Under the pieces are notes generated by a model. It had not been told where the DNA came from. It saw only the letters and a program-made list of their open reading frames with translations, and did no database searches. Made by a program: the position numbers and the translations under genes. 64,000 nt of DNA. It comes from Fictibacillus phosphorivorans. GTDB taxonomy: Bacteria; Bacillota; Bacilli; Bacillales; Fictibacillaceae. Positions 1-8,741 of this stretch are shown here, piece by piece; within the stretch, counting starts at the first letter, position 1; each line of letters begins with the position of its first letter. The stretch is from positions 1 to 64,000 of the forward strand of contig NZ_JAMBOR010000003.1 of the NCBI RefSeq assembly GCF_023715845.1, read 5' to 3'.

Positions 1-44
1 AGAGTTACTTGGTGACGTCCTTCAGTAGTATGCTTAGATAACAT
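1..44 (-). CDS. 5' end of an unidentified gene (partial, runs off left edge)
   Basis: An ATG at 44 on the minus strand is preceded by a good ribosome binding site (GGGGAG, 8 nt away) and opens a frame reading MLSKHTTEGRHQVT up to the window edge. Only 14 codons are visible, so no family can be named. The start is supported by the ribosome binding site and by the lack of any other feature between here and the terminator at 91-150. Confidence 0.5.
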   Translation of the reverse strand, partial: MLSKHTTEGRHQVT

Positions 45-90
45 GTATATTTCTCCCCTCAAACATTATCTACTTTAATTGTACAATAAA

Positions 91-150
91 AAAAGCTTGT
101 AGACATGACTTTGTCTACAAGCTGAAAAGCCCTTTTTAAGGGCTTTTTTA
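91..150 (-). terminator. Double hairpin terminator after the M20 amidohydrolase
   Basis: Two consecutive inverted repeats read on the minus strand: AAAGCCCTTAAAAAGGGCTTT, followed by AGCTTGTAGAC paired with GTCTACAAGCT and a run of T. It directly follows the amidohydrolase stop codon. Confidence 0.85.
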
Positions 151-1350
151 TTTTGCAGCACCGATTTTTTCGATGGCGTTTTGCTTTAAGTACGATAATG
201 TTGCCGCTCCTAGTAGATTTGCAGCAATCAATAATGCAGCTTCATTAATTTTAAATTTTGGATGATGGTGTGGATATGTTTCATCCCAAGCTGTGTCTTC
301 TGCACCTGTGAAGAAGAATGTTCCTGGAACTCTTTCTAGATAATATGCATAATCTTCCCCGCCCATCTGCGGTTCAATCTCTTCAAGCTCACTTACGCCT
401 GGCACTTTTTTAGCAACATCGACTAAAAACTCTGTATCTTCTTTGTGATTGACGACTGCTGGATAGCCGCGCTTAAATACATATTCATAGGATGCATCTG
501 CTGCGAGACATGTTCCTTTCGCAATACGATCGATCTCCTCTTCGATGGCAACCCTGACATCTTCTTTAAACGTTCGAACAGTACCTGTGAGTTTCGCTGA
601 ATCGGCGATGACGTTAAAAGCATTCTTCGCTTCGAACGCACCCACTGAAACAACAGCGGCATCAAGTGGATTTACCCGGCGGCTTACAATCTGCTGAAGG
701 TTGGAAACAAGTTGTGCTCCGATCACGATGCTGTCTTTCGTTTTATGAGGCTGAGCGCCATGACCGCCTTTTCCTTGCACTTTTATTATAAAAGAGTCCG
801 CAGCGGCCATCACTGGACCTGTTCTGTATCCGATCGTTCCAGTTGGCATCGTGGCCCAAAGGTGCGTTCCGTAAATGACGTCAACGCCATCCAGACAACC
901 GTCTTCGATCATGGCTATCGCCCCGCCTGGTGCTAATTCTTCAGCGTGTTGATGAATAAATACAATATTTCCTTCAAGCTCAGCTTTCATTTCATTCAAT
1001 ACTTTCGCCAAGACAAGGAGTGTAGCTGTATGGCCATCATGTCCACAAGCATGCATGACCCCTGGAACTTTTGATTTGTAAGGTAAATCGTTTTCTTCCT
1101 GAATCGGAAGGGCGTCAAAATCAGCTCTAAGGGCGACTGTTTTGCCTGGTTTTCCGCCTCTTAACGTCGCTACTACACCTCTTCCGCCTACACCTGTCCG
1201 AACATCTAATCCTAATCTTTCATGATAAGCCGCAATAAAAGCTGGTGTTTCCACTTCTTCAAATGACAGTTCAGGGTTTTGATGAAGATGCCTGCGGATC
1301 TCCACCATTTCATCTTGATAGTTTGCTAACCGGCTGAATAACTGTTCCAA
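148..1350 (-). CDS. M20 family amidohydrolase (N-acyl amino acid / aminobenzoyl-glutamate type)
   Basis: Metal-dependent hydrolase that cleaves an amide bond of an N-acylated amino acid or a related conjugate in the cytoplasm. It is 400 residues long, normal for the family. Visible motifs are RADFDALP (about 75-82), the metal-binding HACGHDGH (100-107), HAEE (135-138), GTHLW (161-165) and a C-terminal His cluster near 350. The start is a TTG with GGAG about 10 nt upstream. It lies 24 bp downstream of an AbgT-type transporter on the same strand, so the pair is probably an operon for uptake and cleavage of p-aminobenzoyl-glutamate or another acyl-amino acid. The substrate is inferred from context only; family members also deacylate N-acetyl amino acids and hippurate. 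Confidence 0.88.
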   Translation of the reverse strand: MEQLFSRLANYQDEMVEIRRHLHQNPELSFEEVETPAFIAAYHERLGLDVRTGVGGRGVVATLRGGKPGKTVALRADFDALPIQEENDLPYKSKVPGVMHACGHDGHTATLLVLAKVLNEMKAELEGNIVFIHQHAEELAPGGAIAMIEDGCLDGVDVIYGTHLWATMPTGTIGYRTGPVMAAADSFIIKVQGKGGHGAQPHKTKDSIVIGAQLVSNLQQIVSRRVNPLDAAVVSVGAFEAKNAFNVIADSAKLTGTVRTFKEDVRVAIEEEIDRIAKGTCLAADASYEYVFKRGYPAVVNHKEDTEFLVDVAKKVPGVSELEEIEPQMGGEDYAYYLERVPGTFFFTGAEDTAWDETYPHHHPKFKINEAALLIAANLLGAATLSYLKQNAIEKIGAAK

Positions 1351-1374
1351 AACCGCTCACTCCTTCTATATATT

Positions 1375-2943
1375 CTACATTTTTATATATTCGCCAGGAC
1401 CTAATGGAAGTCCTAGCACATACCAGACAGCAAATAAGAGACACCAGAAAATCGTGTAGGCGATTGTGTATGGAAGCAAGGACGAAATAAGTGTCCCCAT
1501 CCCCATGTTCTTATCAAACTTTTTAGCAAATGTTAACAATATCGCGAAGTACGCCAGCATTGGTGTGATTGTATTTGTTATCGAGTCACCTATTCGATAT
1601 GCCATCTGTGTAAATGCTGGACTGTAATCTAATGCCATGAACATCGGTACAAACACAGGTCCTAAAATCGCCCACTTTGCTGAAGAACTTGCAATGAGCA
1701 AGTTGACGAGTGCTGTAAATAGAATGAAAGACAGCAATAGCGGCAGCCCCGTAAAGCCAGATTCCTTTAAAAAGTCAGCGCCAGTTATGGCGATGATTGA
1801 TCCTAAGTTACTCCAGCTGAAGTAAGCGATCATTTGTGCAGCGATAAAAGCAAGAACAATATAGTACCCCATTCCGCTCATCGCCTTTGTTAAATGCTCG
1901 GCAACATCTTTATCACTCTTTAACACCTTAGAACCAAATCCATAAGCCATGGCAGGAATTAAAAAGAACAAAAGCATAATCGGCACAAGCCCATCCATGA
2001 ATGGTGAGTCGATCAACTCGCCTGTTTTTGGATGACGAAGCATAGCACCTTCAGGAATAGTCACGAGCAATATAATACCTGTATATACGAGGAGAGAGAT
2101 TACCGCCCACTTTAAGCCTCTTTTTTCGTTTGAGGAAAGAGCTTGTTTTTTAACCTCAAGATCTTCAGGAGTATGATACTCCCCTAGTCTTGGTTCTACG
2201 ATTTTTGTTGTAACCCAAACAGCTACAGGCAAGAGAACAAATGTGGAAGCGAGCATGAAATAATAATTCATTGCTGGATTCGCTGTATACTCTTTATCAT
2301 GAAGATGTGCTGCGGATTCTGTGAAACCGGCGAGCATAACATCGAGCATACTGATGATGATGTTAGCACTAAAGCCGCCTGCAACTGCAGCATACGCAGC
2401 TGCAAGTCCTGCGATTGGATGACGGCCAAGGGTTAAGAAGACCATCGCTGCTACAGGCGGAAGGACAATTAATGCAGCATCTGCAGCAGCATTTCCGACG
2501 ACCCCGATAAAAATAATAATCGGCAAGATCAGCGCTTTTGGAGAGGCAAGAACAACTCTGCGCATAAAGGCGGAAATCAGACCTGTTGATTCAGCTAGTC
2601 CCACCCCTAGCATGACAACGAGAACGAGTCCTAGTGGAGGGAAGTTTACAAAGTTGCTGACCAATTCTGTCAGCATTCGTCTAATGCCCTCTTCGTTTAA
2701 TAGATTCACCGCTGTTATTCTTTCGTTGTTGGCAGGATTCACTGCACTCCAGCCTGATACTCCCGCTATTAGCGAGCCGATAAGGATAAGTGCTGTAATA
2801 ATCACAAATAAAGTAAGAACATCCGGAAGCTTATTTCCGTTTTTCTCTACCCAATCCAATAGCTTGTTAAAAATGTTCTTAGGATTTTGATCTGGCTCTG
2901 GCGGTTTTGGTGATGGTACTGCTTTAATAGCTGAACGTGTCAT
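1375..2943 (-). CDS. AbgT family transporter
   Basis: Integral membrane transporter of 522 residues with a dozen or so hydrophobic segments and a short charged N-terminus. The pattern fits the AbgT family, including the conserved region with NAAADAALIVLPP and the C-terminal SSSAKWAILGPVFVPM and DSITNTITPMLAYFA. Known members import p-aminobenzoyl-glutamate or export sulfonamides. It is the first gene of a two-gene unit with the M20 amidohydrolase, which suggests import of a conjugate that is then hydrolysed. A TTCGACA heptamer (Spo0A-box-like on the minus strand) sits about 65 bp upstream at 3006-3012, but a single copy is close to chance expectation. Confidence 0.9.
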   Translation of the reverse strand: MTRSAIKAVPSPKPPEPDQNPKNIFNKLLDWVEKNGNKLPDVLTLFVIITALILIGSLIAGVSGWSAVNPANNERITAVNLLNEEGIRRMLTELVSNFVNFPPLGLVLVVMLGVGLAESTGLISAFMRRVVLASPKALILPIIIFIGVVGNAAADAALIVLPPVAAMVFLTLGRHPIAGLAAAYAAVAGGFSANIIISMLDVMLAGFTESAAHLHDKEYTANPAMNYYFMLASTFVLLPVAVWVTTKIVEPRLGEYHTPEDLEVKKQALSSNEKRGLKWAVISLLVYTGIILLVTIPEGAMLRHPKTGELIDSPFMDGLVPIMLLFFLIPAMAYGFGSKVLKSDKDVAEHLTKAMSGMGYYIVLAFIAAQMIAYFSWSNLGSIIAITGADFLKESGFTGLPLLLSFILFTALVNLLIASSSAKWAILGPVFVPMFMALDYSPAFTQMAYRIGDSITNTITPMLAYFAILLTFAKKFDKNMGMGTLISSLLPYTIAYTIFWCLLFAVWYVLGLPLGPGEYIKM

Positions 2944-3122
2944 GTTGCCCCTCCCCTTCGTTATGATTATTCAGAAAATTGAATTTCCTAACATTCTACA
3001 GACTGTTCGACACGCTTTCAAGGGGCAATTATAAACACTACTTTCTTACTACATTCCACTTATATCAAGGGAAAGGGCAATTGTAAGGGCTTTCCTTTGC
3101 AGAATTTTCTTTCATTTTAAAA

Positions 3123-3150
3123 TTTACCAGTTGGACATCTTTCGCTATAA
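3123..3150 (+). promoter_or_regulatory. Possible sigma-A promoter of the methyltransferase gene
   Basis: TATAAT at 3145-3150 is preceded by TTTACC at 3123-3128 with a 16-bp spacer, about 50 bp upstream of the start codon. The -10 is perfect and the -35 is weak. Confidence 0.5.
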
Positions 3151-3201
3151 TGAATTTATTATTTTGCTTTTCGAACACATCTTTTTTAAGGAGCGAACTT
3201 C

Positions 3202-3831
3202 ATGGATCTTTTATTAAAAGAAAGTCTGAAAGCAAGCTATAACGAAAAAGCGGATTCCAGAGACAAAGGCTATATCGAAGAATGGAAGATGGTTGAACTG
3301 AAATCTTACATAGATGCCTTAAACAATGAAGAATTTCATACTGTTCTCGATATCGGATCCGGCTCTGGGCAGCACGGAAAGTATTTGCTTGATCACGGTT
3401 TTGATGTAACGTGTATCGATCTTTCTCCTAGCATGATTGAAACATGCCGTATGAAAGGATTAAAAGCAGAAGTGATGGATTATTATACACTCGATTGTCA
3501 TGCTGAATCCTTTGATGCTGTATGGGCGATGAACACCCTGCTTCACGTTCCAAAAGTGAGTCTGCCTGCAGTTCTGCAAAATATTCATACGGTCCTAAAA
3601 GAGGATGGATTGTTTTACATGGGCGTATACGGCGGGAAAGATTCAGAAGGCGTTTGGGAAGACGATACCTATATACCTAAACGATTCTTTTCTTTTTATA
3701 CAAACGAAGATATCCAAGAAGTGGTATCCTCATTTTTTGAAGTACTGAACTTTCATGTCGTTCCAGAAGCCGGCGGAACCATGGACTTTCAATCTTTATT
3801 GCTGCGTAAAAAAAATATTATCGATGAATAA
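3202..3831 (+). CDS. Class I SAM-dependent methyltransferase
   Basis: Soluble 209-residue protein with a Rossmann-type methyltransferase core. The SAM-binding motif I is VLDIGSGSGQHGKYLL (about 50-65), followed by the acidic end of strand 2 (VTCIDLSPSMI) and motif IV (FDAVWAMNTLLHVP). AAGGAGCG lies 9 nt upstream of the ATG. It stands alone, divergent from the AbgT operon and convergent with the helicase. Nothing in the sequence shows the methyl acceptor; small-molecule methylation is the usual role of such short proteins. Confidence 0.85.
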   Translation: MDLLLKESLKASYNEKADSRDKGYIEEWKMVELKSYIDALNNEEFHTVLDIGSGSGQHGKYLLDHGFDVTCIDLSPSMIETCRMKGLKAEVMDYYTLDCHAESFDAVWAMNTLLHVPKVSLPAVLQNIHTVLKEDGLFYMGVYGGKDSEGVWEDDTYIPKRFFSFYTNEDIQEVVSSFFEVLNFHVVPEAGGTMDFQSLLLRKKNIIDE

Positions 3832-3832
3832 A

Positions 3833-3866
3833 AAAAAGCTCCTTTGAAGGGGCCTTTTTTTATTTA
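3833..3866. terminator. Terminator after the methyltransferase, probably bidirectional
   Basis: AAAAAAGCTCCTTTGAAGGGGCCTT followed by a T run forms an imperfect hairpin with A and T tracts on both sides, directly after the stop codon. Confidence 0.6.
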
Positions 3867-3907
3867 TTTCAATAGATTTAAATACGGTACGTTTTCTGTT
3901 ATACGTT

Positions 3908-4018
3908 CTCGCAAGATGACCCCATTTTCGCGCAAAACCTTTGAGTACCGCGCAGAATCTCGAGCTACCCGCAAAAACTTGATCTTCGCGCAGAAAGGGT
4001 GTTGTTTCGCACAAACTT
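3908..4018. repeat. Degenerate direct-repeat array, about 19-21 bp period, CGCGCARAA core
   Basis: Six copies of a GCAAA/GCAGA-type core start at 3911, 3932, 3952, 3971, 3990 and 4009, spaced 21, 20, 19, 19 and 19 bp. Most are preceded by CGC (TTCGCGCAAAAC, CCGCGCAGAAT, TTCGCGCAGAA). The sequence between the cores is not conserved. The array fills the gap between two convergent genes. No coding capacity or known element was recognised. Confidence 0.7.
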
Positions 4019-4131
4019 GTGGATTTAGTTCTTCCTAAAAAAGGGAAAACGGCTAAAAATGGGGGTGAACTCAAAGATTTTACACGATTGAGGCAGCTCT
4101 CTTCATTTTCTCCTGTACTGCATATCAGTTC

Positions 4132-6414
4132 CTACCTCTTCAGTACAACAAAATTACGCCATTCTTCCGGCAGCATCTCTACATACTTGCGGCTTAAAAA
4201 CCGGTCATCGACGAGGACGAGTGTTCCCTGATCCTCTTCGGACCTAATCACCCTGCCCCCAGCTTGCAGCACTTTGTTCATGCCGGGATACACATAAGCA
4301 AAATCATAGCCATTCTTTCCTGTGCTCTGAAAATAATCCTTCATCGTATCACGCTCGAGTCCGACTTGCGGCAGACCAACTCCAATGATCACAGCTCCTG
4401 TTAAACGATCTCCTTTTAAGTCGATTCCTTCTGAAAAAATACCGCCCATGACAGCAAAACCTACCAGTGATCGGTCCCCTGCTTGATCAAAGTTAGCCAG
4501 GAATTCCTCGCGCTCTTCCTCTGACATAGACGGATGCTGAATAAGAGGATGAAAAGCTAGTTCCTCTTCTAAAAGCCGATCGACCACGTCTGTCATGTAA
4601 CGATAAGAAGGAAAAAAAACGAGATAGTTCCCCGGCCTCTTATCGACAAGATCGATAAGCATTTCCGTAATCGGTTCGATCGTCTTGTCTCTATCTTTGA
4701 AACGGGTAGACAGAGGCTGAATAAAGACATCCAGCTGTTCCTTCTCATAAGGTGATGGCATGCGAATGACATAATCTTCTTCCCCGCCTCCAAGCATCTC
4801 CATAAAGTAGGATAGTGGAGAAAGCGTCGCAGAAAAGAAAATGCGCGAACCGTATTTTTTTCCTGTTTGAAAAAGCAGCTGTGATGGATCCATACAGAAC
4901 AAACGAACCACCACTTCACTCTTGAATACATCGATAAAGGTAACAAATCTCTCATCATAAAAATCCGATATCTTTACCATCTGAAGTGCTGAAAAATAAG
5001 CTTCCAGCAGTTGTTCATCACTCTCACCGCCTGCCAGAAGTTTTTCTGCCTGTACCAGAAAATCATCCAAACTACTGATCAAATCGAGAGGCAGCTCTTT
5101 TACTGCGACTTGCTTCTCTCCATGTTCTTTTTTCAGTTTAAGCATCTCATCATTTATGGCCTTAATCGCCCCCCGCAGCTTCTCGTTCTTTCCTTTGTAA
5201 GCACGTGAAAGCTGAAGAAACATTGATTTCTGCAATTCTGCAGAATACATACTGCGTGCCCGATCTACCAGATTATGAGCTTCATCCATGAGCAGCACCG
5301 TTTGCTTCTTTTGTTCTTCAAACAACCGTTTAAACGAAACTCTCGGATCAAACACGTAGTTGTAATCACAAATCACACTATCTACCGCATAAGCGAGGTC
5401 AATCGAAAACTCAAACGGACAGACTCTATGTTTTTTTGCATAGTGAGAGATAACTTCACGATTCATTACCGTTTCATTTTTTAAAATATCTAGTACCGCA
5501 TCATTAATCCGGTCAAAATACCCTTCGGCAAATTCACAATAATCAGGATCACAACGGGTCTCCTCTTTAAAACAAACCTTATCTTTTGCGGTTATCGTAA
5601 CACTTTGAAAGAACAAACCTTTTTCACTCATGAGTTGAAAGGCTTCTTCTGCATTCTTCCGGTTCAGCGTCTTTGCTGTAAGATAAAAAATCTTATCTGC
5701 CTTCTCCTCCCCCATTGCTTTTACAGCCGGAAAAAGGGTGGAAATCGTCTTACCGGTTCCCGTTGGCGCGTTGGCAAACAATGTTTTTTTATCTGCGATC
5801 GTCTTATACACCGCACCTGCAAAATTCCGTTGTCCGTTTCGATAATGATCAAAAGGAAATGAAAGTTCACGAATACTCTCTTTCCTTCGCTGCAGATTCT
5901 TATATCGAAGTTTCGCATAAGGAGCATAACTTTTTATAAGATGGAGCATAAACGCTTCTAGCTCATCAAAGGTACAGGTTTCCTGAAACCTTTTTTGTTC
6001 ACCAGACTCAACGTGTACGTATGTAAGTTGAACCTTTATCTTCTCTTCTCCCTCTTTCTTGAGATACATATAGGCATAGCATTTGGCCTGAGCCCAGTGG
6101 ACGGGATAAGAATCTTCCTTAATATCATCTAACGGTTTTGCTGTGGATTTAATCTCATCAATCGTCACAAGGTCTTCATCAAATAAAAGACCATCACACC
6201 GGCCCTCTACCGTATAATCGATTTCTTCATACGCATAGGTCATCTGGAAGAAGACTTCTGCAGAATCACTTTCACCGTACGTTTTTTGTATCGTTTTATG
6301 AGCTTTCGTTCCTTTTATTAAGGAGGATGTTGTTTTAAATCCTGACACGATGCTTCCTGAACGATAGACATATTCAACTAGAGCCCGAACGGGAATTTTT
6401 ACAGATTGAGGCAT
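4132..6414 (-). CDS. XPD/DinG-type Fe-S helicase with N-terminal PD-(D/E)XK nuclease-like domain
   Basis: ATP-dependent DNA helicase of 760 residues. The N-terminal part (about 1-170) has the layout of a Cas4/PD-(D/E)XK nuclease: CDGLL (Asp74), DEIKS (Glu87, Lys89) and HWAQAKCYAY (QxxxY). The helicase part starts near 190 with a Q-motif-like YRNGQ, Walker A APTGTGKT (216-223) and DEAH (377-380). Four cysteines between motifs Ia and II (281, 288, 293, 332) fit the 4Fe-4S cluster of XPD/DinG helicases. C-terminal motifs include FFSATLSP and a Q/R-rich motif VI (LQAGGRVIRSEED). A role in replication or repair of structured DNA is inferred. It is monocistronic and convergent with the methyltransferase gene. 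Confidence 0.88.
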   Translation of the reverse strand: MPQSVKIPVRALVEYVYRSGSIVSGFKTTSSLIKGTKAHKTIQKTYGESDSAEVFFQMTYAYEEIDYTVEGRCDGLLFDEDLVTIDEIKSTAKPLDDIKEDSYPVHWAQAKCYAYMYLKKEGEEKIKVQLTYVHVESGEQKRFQETCTFDELEAFMLHLIKSYAPYAKLRYKNLQRRKESIRELSFPFDHYRNGQRNFAGAVYKTIADKKTLFANAPTGTGKTISTLFPAVKAMGEEKADKIFYLTAKTLNRKNAEEAFQLMSEKGLFFQSVTITAKDKVCFKEETRCDPDYCEFAEGYFDRINDAVLDILKNETVMNREVISHYAKKHRVCPFEFSIDLAYAVDSVICDYNYVFDPRVSFKRLFEEQKKQTVLLMDEAHNLVDRARSMYSAELQKSMFLQLSRAYKGKNEKLRGAIKAINDEMLKLKKEHGEKQVAVKELPLDLISSLDDFLVQAEKLLAGGESDEQLLEAYFSALQMVKISDFYDERFVTFIDVFKSEVVVRLFCMDPSQLLFQTGKKYGSRIFFSATLSPLSYFMEMLGGGEEDYVIRMPSPYEKEQLDVFIQPLSTRFKDRDKTIEPITEMLIDLVDKRPGNYLVFFPSYRYMTDVVDRLLEEELAFHPLIQHPSMSEEEREEFLANFDQAGDRSLVGFAVMGGIFSEGIDLKGDRLTGAVIIGVGLPQVGLERDTMKDYFQSTGKNGYDFAYVYPGMNKVLQAGGRVIRSEEDQGTLVLVDDRFLSRKYVEMLPEEWRNFVVLKR

Positions 6415-6679
6415 AACTTCACCTACCGATTTCTATCAATACTTTTGCAGTTTAATAGTAACACATAGCCTTTCAAATGAACTCTACGTCTTCCAGTATT
6501 TTGTATCCACATACAGCCCATGTTATAAAAACTTACTTTTATTTGAAAAAAATAGTTCCAGATTGCATGTCTAAACCTAATATTCTGGTTTAAAAGCCCT
6601 AACATACCTTTTCCGTTGCATGTCACAAATCAGAACCTTGAATTGTTATATGTGTAAAACATAAAGGAGCTGAAGTAAA

Positions 6680-6956
6680 ATGAATGTAGGTTTATGGATC
6701 GCTGCCAGACTGCTCGCAGCAGTCGCCCTAATGGGTGGCCTGGCTAAGGTGTGCATACCGAAGGAAAAGCTGGCTAAACAACCTGGCGCGAGGTGGGTTG
6801 AGGACGCTAGTATCGGATTCATAAATTTTTAGGCATTCTTCAAATTCTGGAGGCGATCGGATTGATTTTGCCTGCCGTATTAAACATTGCCCCAATTGCG
6901 GTTACCATTAAACAAACGCTAACTATTGTTGGTGATAACATGGCTGTAACGGTCTA
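6680..6956 (+). pseudogene. Frameshifted DoxX-like membrane protein remnant
   Basis: An ATG at 6680 with AAGGAGC upstream opens MNVGLWIAARLLAAVALMGG, continues to PKEKLAK and WVED, then stops at a TAG near 6830. Shifting frame by one base in the TTTTTAGG run recovers FLGILQILEAIGLILPAVL, typical of the second half of DoxX-like proteins, ending at TAA 6954-6956 without the usual last helices. The gene therefore carries at least one frameshift and a damaged C-terminus. Confidence 0.7.
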
Positions 6957-7027
6957 ATATAAAAAATGATGTCAATTGCTATTTTTAAAAAAAATAAAAG
7001 AGGCTAAAAACCTTAATAAAAAAGGAA

Positions 7028-7055
7028 AATGACGTGTGCCCATTCACACGTCATT
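7028..7055 (-). terminator. Terminator after mscL
   Basis: AATGACGTGTG pairs perfectly with CACACGTCATT around a 6-nt loop, followed on the minus strand by a T-rich tract. It lies 50 bp after the mscL stop. Confidence 0.8.
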
Positions 7056-7107
7056 CTTTTTGCCATTTATCAGCCTTTTTTAATGTTATAAACTGTTACG
7101 TAACCTC

Positions 7108-7572
7108 TTATTCCGTAGAAGGCTGTCTAACAGTATCTGCATCATTTAAATCTGCCGTACAGTTTTGGCATTTTACAGCTTTTAACGGAATGGTAGATAG
7201 GCAATAGGGACATTCCTTCGTATCAGGTTCTGTAACTTCTTCTGCCCTTTTTAAACGATTGATCTGCTTGACGACCATGAAAATAACAGCGGCAATGATT
7301 AAAAAGTTGATGAGTGTATTAATAAAAAGACCATAGTTTAGTGTTGCTGCTCCCGCTTTTTGCGCTTCAGCCAAAGAGGAGTACTCCCCTTTTCCTAGGT
7401 TTATGTATAGGTTGCTAAAGTCTACTTTTCCTAGCAATAGACCGATTGGAGGCATGATCACATCTTCCACTAAAGAAGTGACAATCTTTCCGAATGCTGC
7501 CCCGATGATTACACCAATGGCAAGATCAATCACGTTTCCGCGCATAATAAACGCCTTAAATTCGTTCAACAT
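7108..7572 (-). CDS. mscL: Large-conductance mechanosensitive channel MscL with C-terminal zinc ribbon
   Basis: Channel that opens under membrane tension to release solutes during hypo-osmotic shock. The N-terminus ([40 protein letters not shown]) is the classic MscL first helix, and a second membrane helix spans about 83-102. It is 154 residues long. After the cytoplasmic helix the usual short tail is replaced by a small cysteine module with Cys121, 124, 135 and 138 (CPYC and CQNC), which looks like a zinc ribbon. That addition is unusual for MscL. Monocistronic with its own terminator. Confidence 0.95.
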   Translation of the reverse strand: MLNEFKAFIMRGNVIDLAIGVIIGAAFGKIVTSLVEDVIMPPIGLLLGKVDFSNLYINLGKGEYSSLAEAQKAGAATLNYGLFINTLINFLIIAAVIFMVVKQINRLKRAEEVTEPDTKECPYCLSTIPLKAVKCQNCTADLNDADTVRQPSTE

Positions 7573-7640
7573 CTCTTTCGATTTCCTTTCTTTTGGCTAG
7601 TTATATGTATTACCATACAATAGATCTCCTAAAACTTCAG

Positions 7641-7937
7641 CTATTTAATCTCATAAAAAGTATTCCCTAACAGCCAAATATATCCGGAAAATACACCTAT
7701 ACCAAAAGATAGGAAAATTACAACTACTGTTCCGATCAAAGACCAAAACCCATTAATCCTACCGATTGAAATTAACCCTGACATAAACGAAAGGGTAGAA
7801 AAAACAAAAATTATTATCACAATGGGTAATCCAAAAAGATCACCATATGCAAGGTATGTAGGATCTCCAAGGAACAACACACAAAATAAACTAAACAAAC
7901 AAAGTAGTAACGCGATTTTAAAGGATGACTGAATCAT
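7641..7937 (-). CDS. Small hypothetical membrane protein
   Basis: A 98-residue protein with three predicted hydrophobic segments (about 5-25, 33-55, 65-90). I recognise no family. Its ATG overlaps the stop of the upstream RNA ligase-like gene by 4 bp (ATGA), so the two are translationally coupled, which supports it as a real gene. Confidence 0.65.
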   Translation of the reverse strand: MIQSSFKIALLLCLFSLFCVLFLGDPTYLAYGDLFGLPIVIIIFVFSTLSFMSGLISIGRINGFWSLIGTVVVIFLSFGIGVFSGYIWLLGNTFYEIK

Positions 7938-8473
7938 CTATTTCCCTTTAACTCCACTTTAAAAATATCTTTCGCATCCGTACAGACTTCTTCCTCAAAC
8001 TCAAGTTCGAGCAACTCCACACTTTCTATTCTGGCAGAGAAAGGCTCCAAAAATTTCGCCGAGTAATCAAAAGCTTCTACCAGTTTCTCATGAGTCAGAT
8101 GACTCGCTATTGTACAATGTGGGACCCACAGTTTTGGTGCATATAAAGATTCTGAATCGATTACTCCCTTAAACCTTTCATGATATCTAGAGTGAAAGTC
8201 TGTTAAAACAGGATCCTTCGTGGGCGCAGCATACAATGTACCGCTGTTTAAGAACATACCGATTGACGGAAAAAATAGTTCTATCGCGGACTGGTTTGAA
8301 AAGTACTCTTCCATTTCTTTTTTAAACAACTCGACTTCCAACTCATGATGAGTGGCTATCGTGACATGTGGTCTCATAGCGTAATCTGTAATCCCCGCTT
8401 TTTTCATTCCATCTCTTAACTTCTCAATTCTTTTTTCGGTTTCCTGATCGAGAAACCCCAAAATTCCGTACAC
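7934..8473 (-). CDS. 2'-5' RNA ligase / cyclic phosphodiesterase family protein
   Basis: Member of the 2H phosphoesterase superfamily, 179 residues. Both hallmark HxT motifs are visible: HVT at 36-38 and HCT at 119-121, each followed by a hydrophobic residue. These two histidines form the active site that handles 2',3'-cyclic or 2'-5' linked nucleotides; the physiological substrate in bacteria is generally unknown. It is the first gene of a two-gene unit with the small membrane protein. Confidence 0.85.
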   Translation of the reverse strand: MYGILGFLDQETEKRIEKLRDGMKKAGITDYAMRPHVTIATHHELEVELFKKEMEEYFSNQSAIELFFPSIGMFLNSGTLYAAPTKDPVLTDFHSRYHERFKGVIDSESLYAPKLWVPHCTIASHLTHEKLVEAFDYSAKFLEPFSARIESVELLELEFEEEVCTDAKDIFKVELKGNR

Positions 8474-8479
8474 GATATC

Positions 8480-8741
8480 AGCTCCTAAAAAAGGATTTTA
8501 TTAAAAGTACAAGACGGTTTACCCCGAAGATGCCTAAAACATCGATAATCAAATATGCCTCTGTACCACTTAAATCTCCTTCAGTATAAGTAATGAGGCC
8601 CTTAGATATAGAACACTATAAAGATCAGTGCTCCAGTTAGGGTCGTTTTCAACTAGGTATGTTTAACCATCCTTCAATGAGACCTAACCATTCGCTCAAA
8701 ATCAGAAAAACAAAGTACAGCTAAAGCATGATATCTAACAT
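8480..8741 (-). pseudogene. Possible decayed small membrane protein gene
   Basis: On the minus strand an ATG at 8741 follows a strong ribosome binding site (AGGGGG). The frame reads MLDIML, an in-frame TAG, then LYFVFLILSEWLGLIEGW. Further open stretches without stops continue in other frames down to about 8480. Together this looks like a small membrane protein gene broken by a nonsense mutation and frameshifts. I cannot name the family. Nothing else is recognised in the gap 8474-8935. Confidence 0.3.

Noticed and set aside
712-936. Open frame opposite the amidohydrolase gene
   Set aside because: Antisense shadow of a strongly supported gene, without a start signal.
3006-3012. Spo0A box upstream of the AbgT transporter gene
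   Set aside because: A single heptamer is expected several times by chance in this length.
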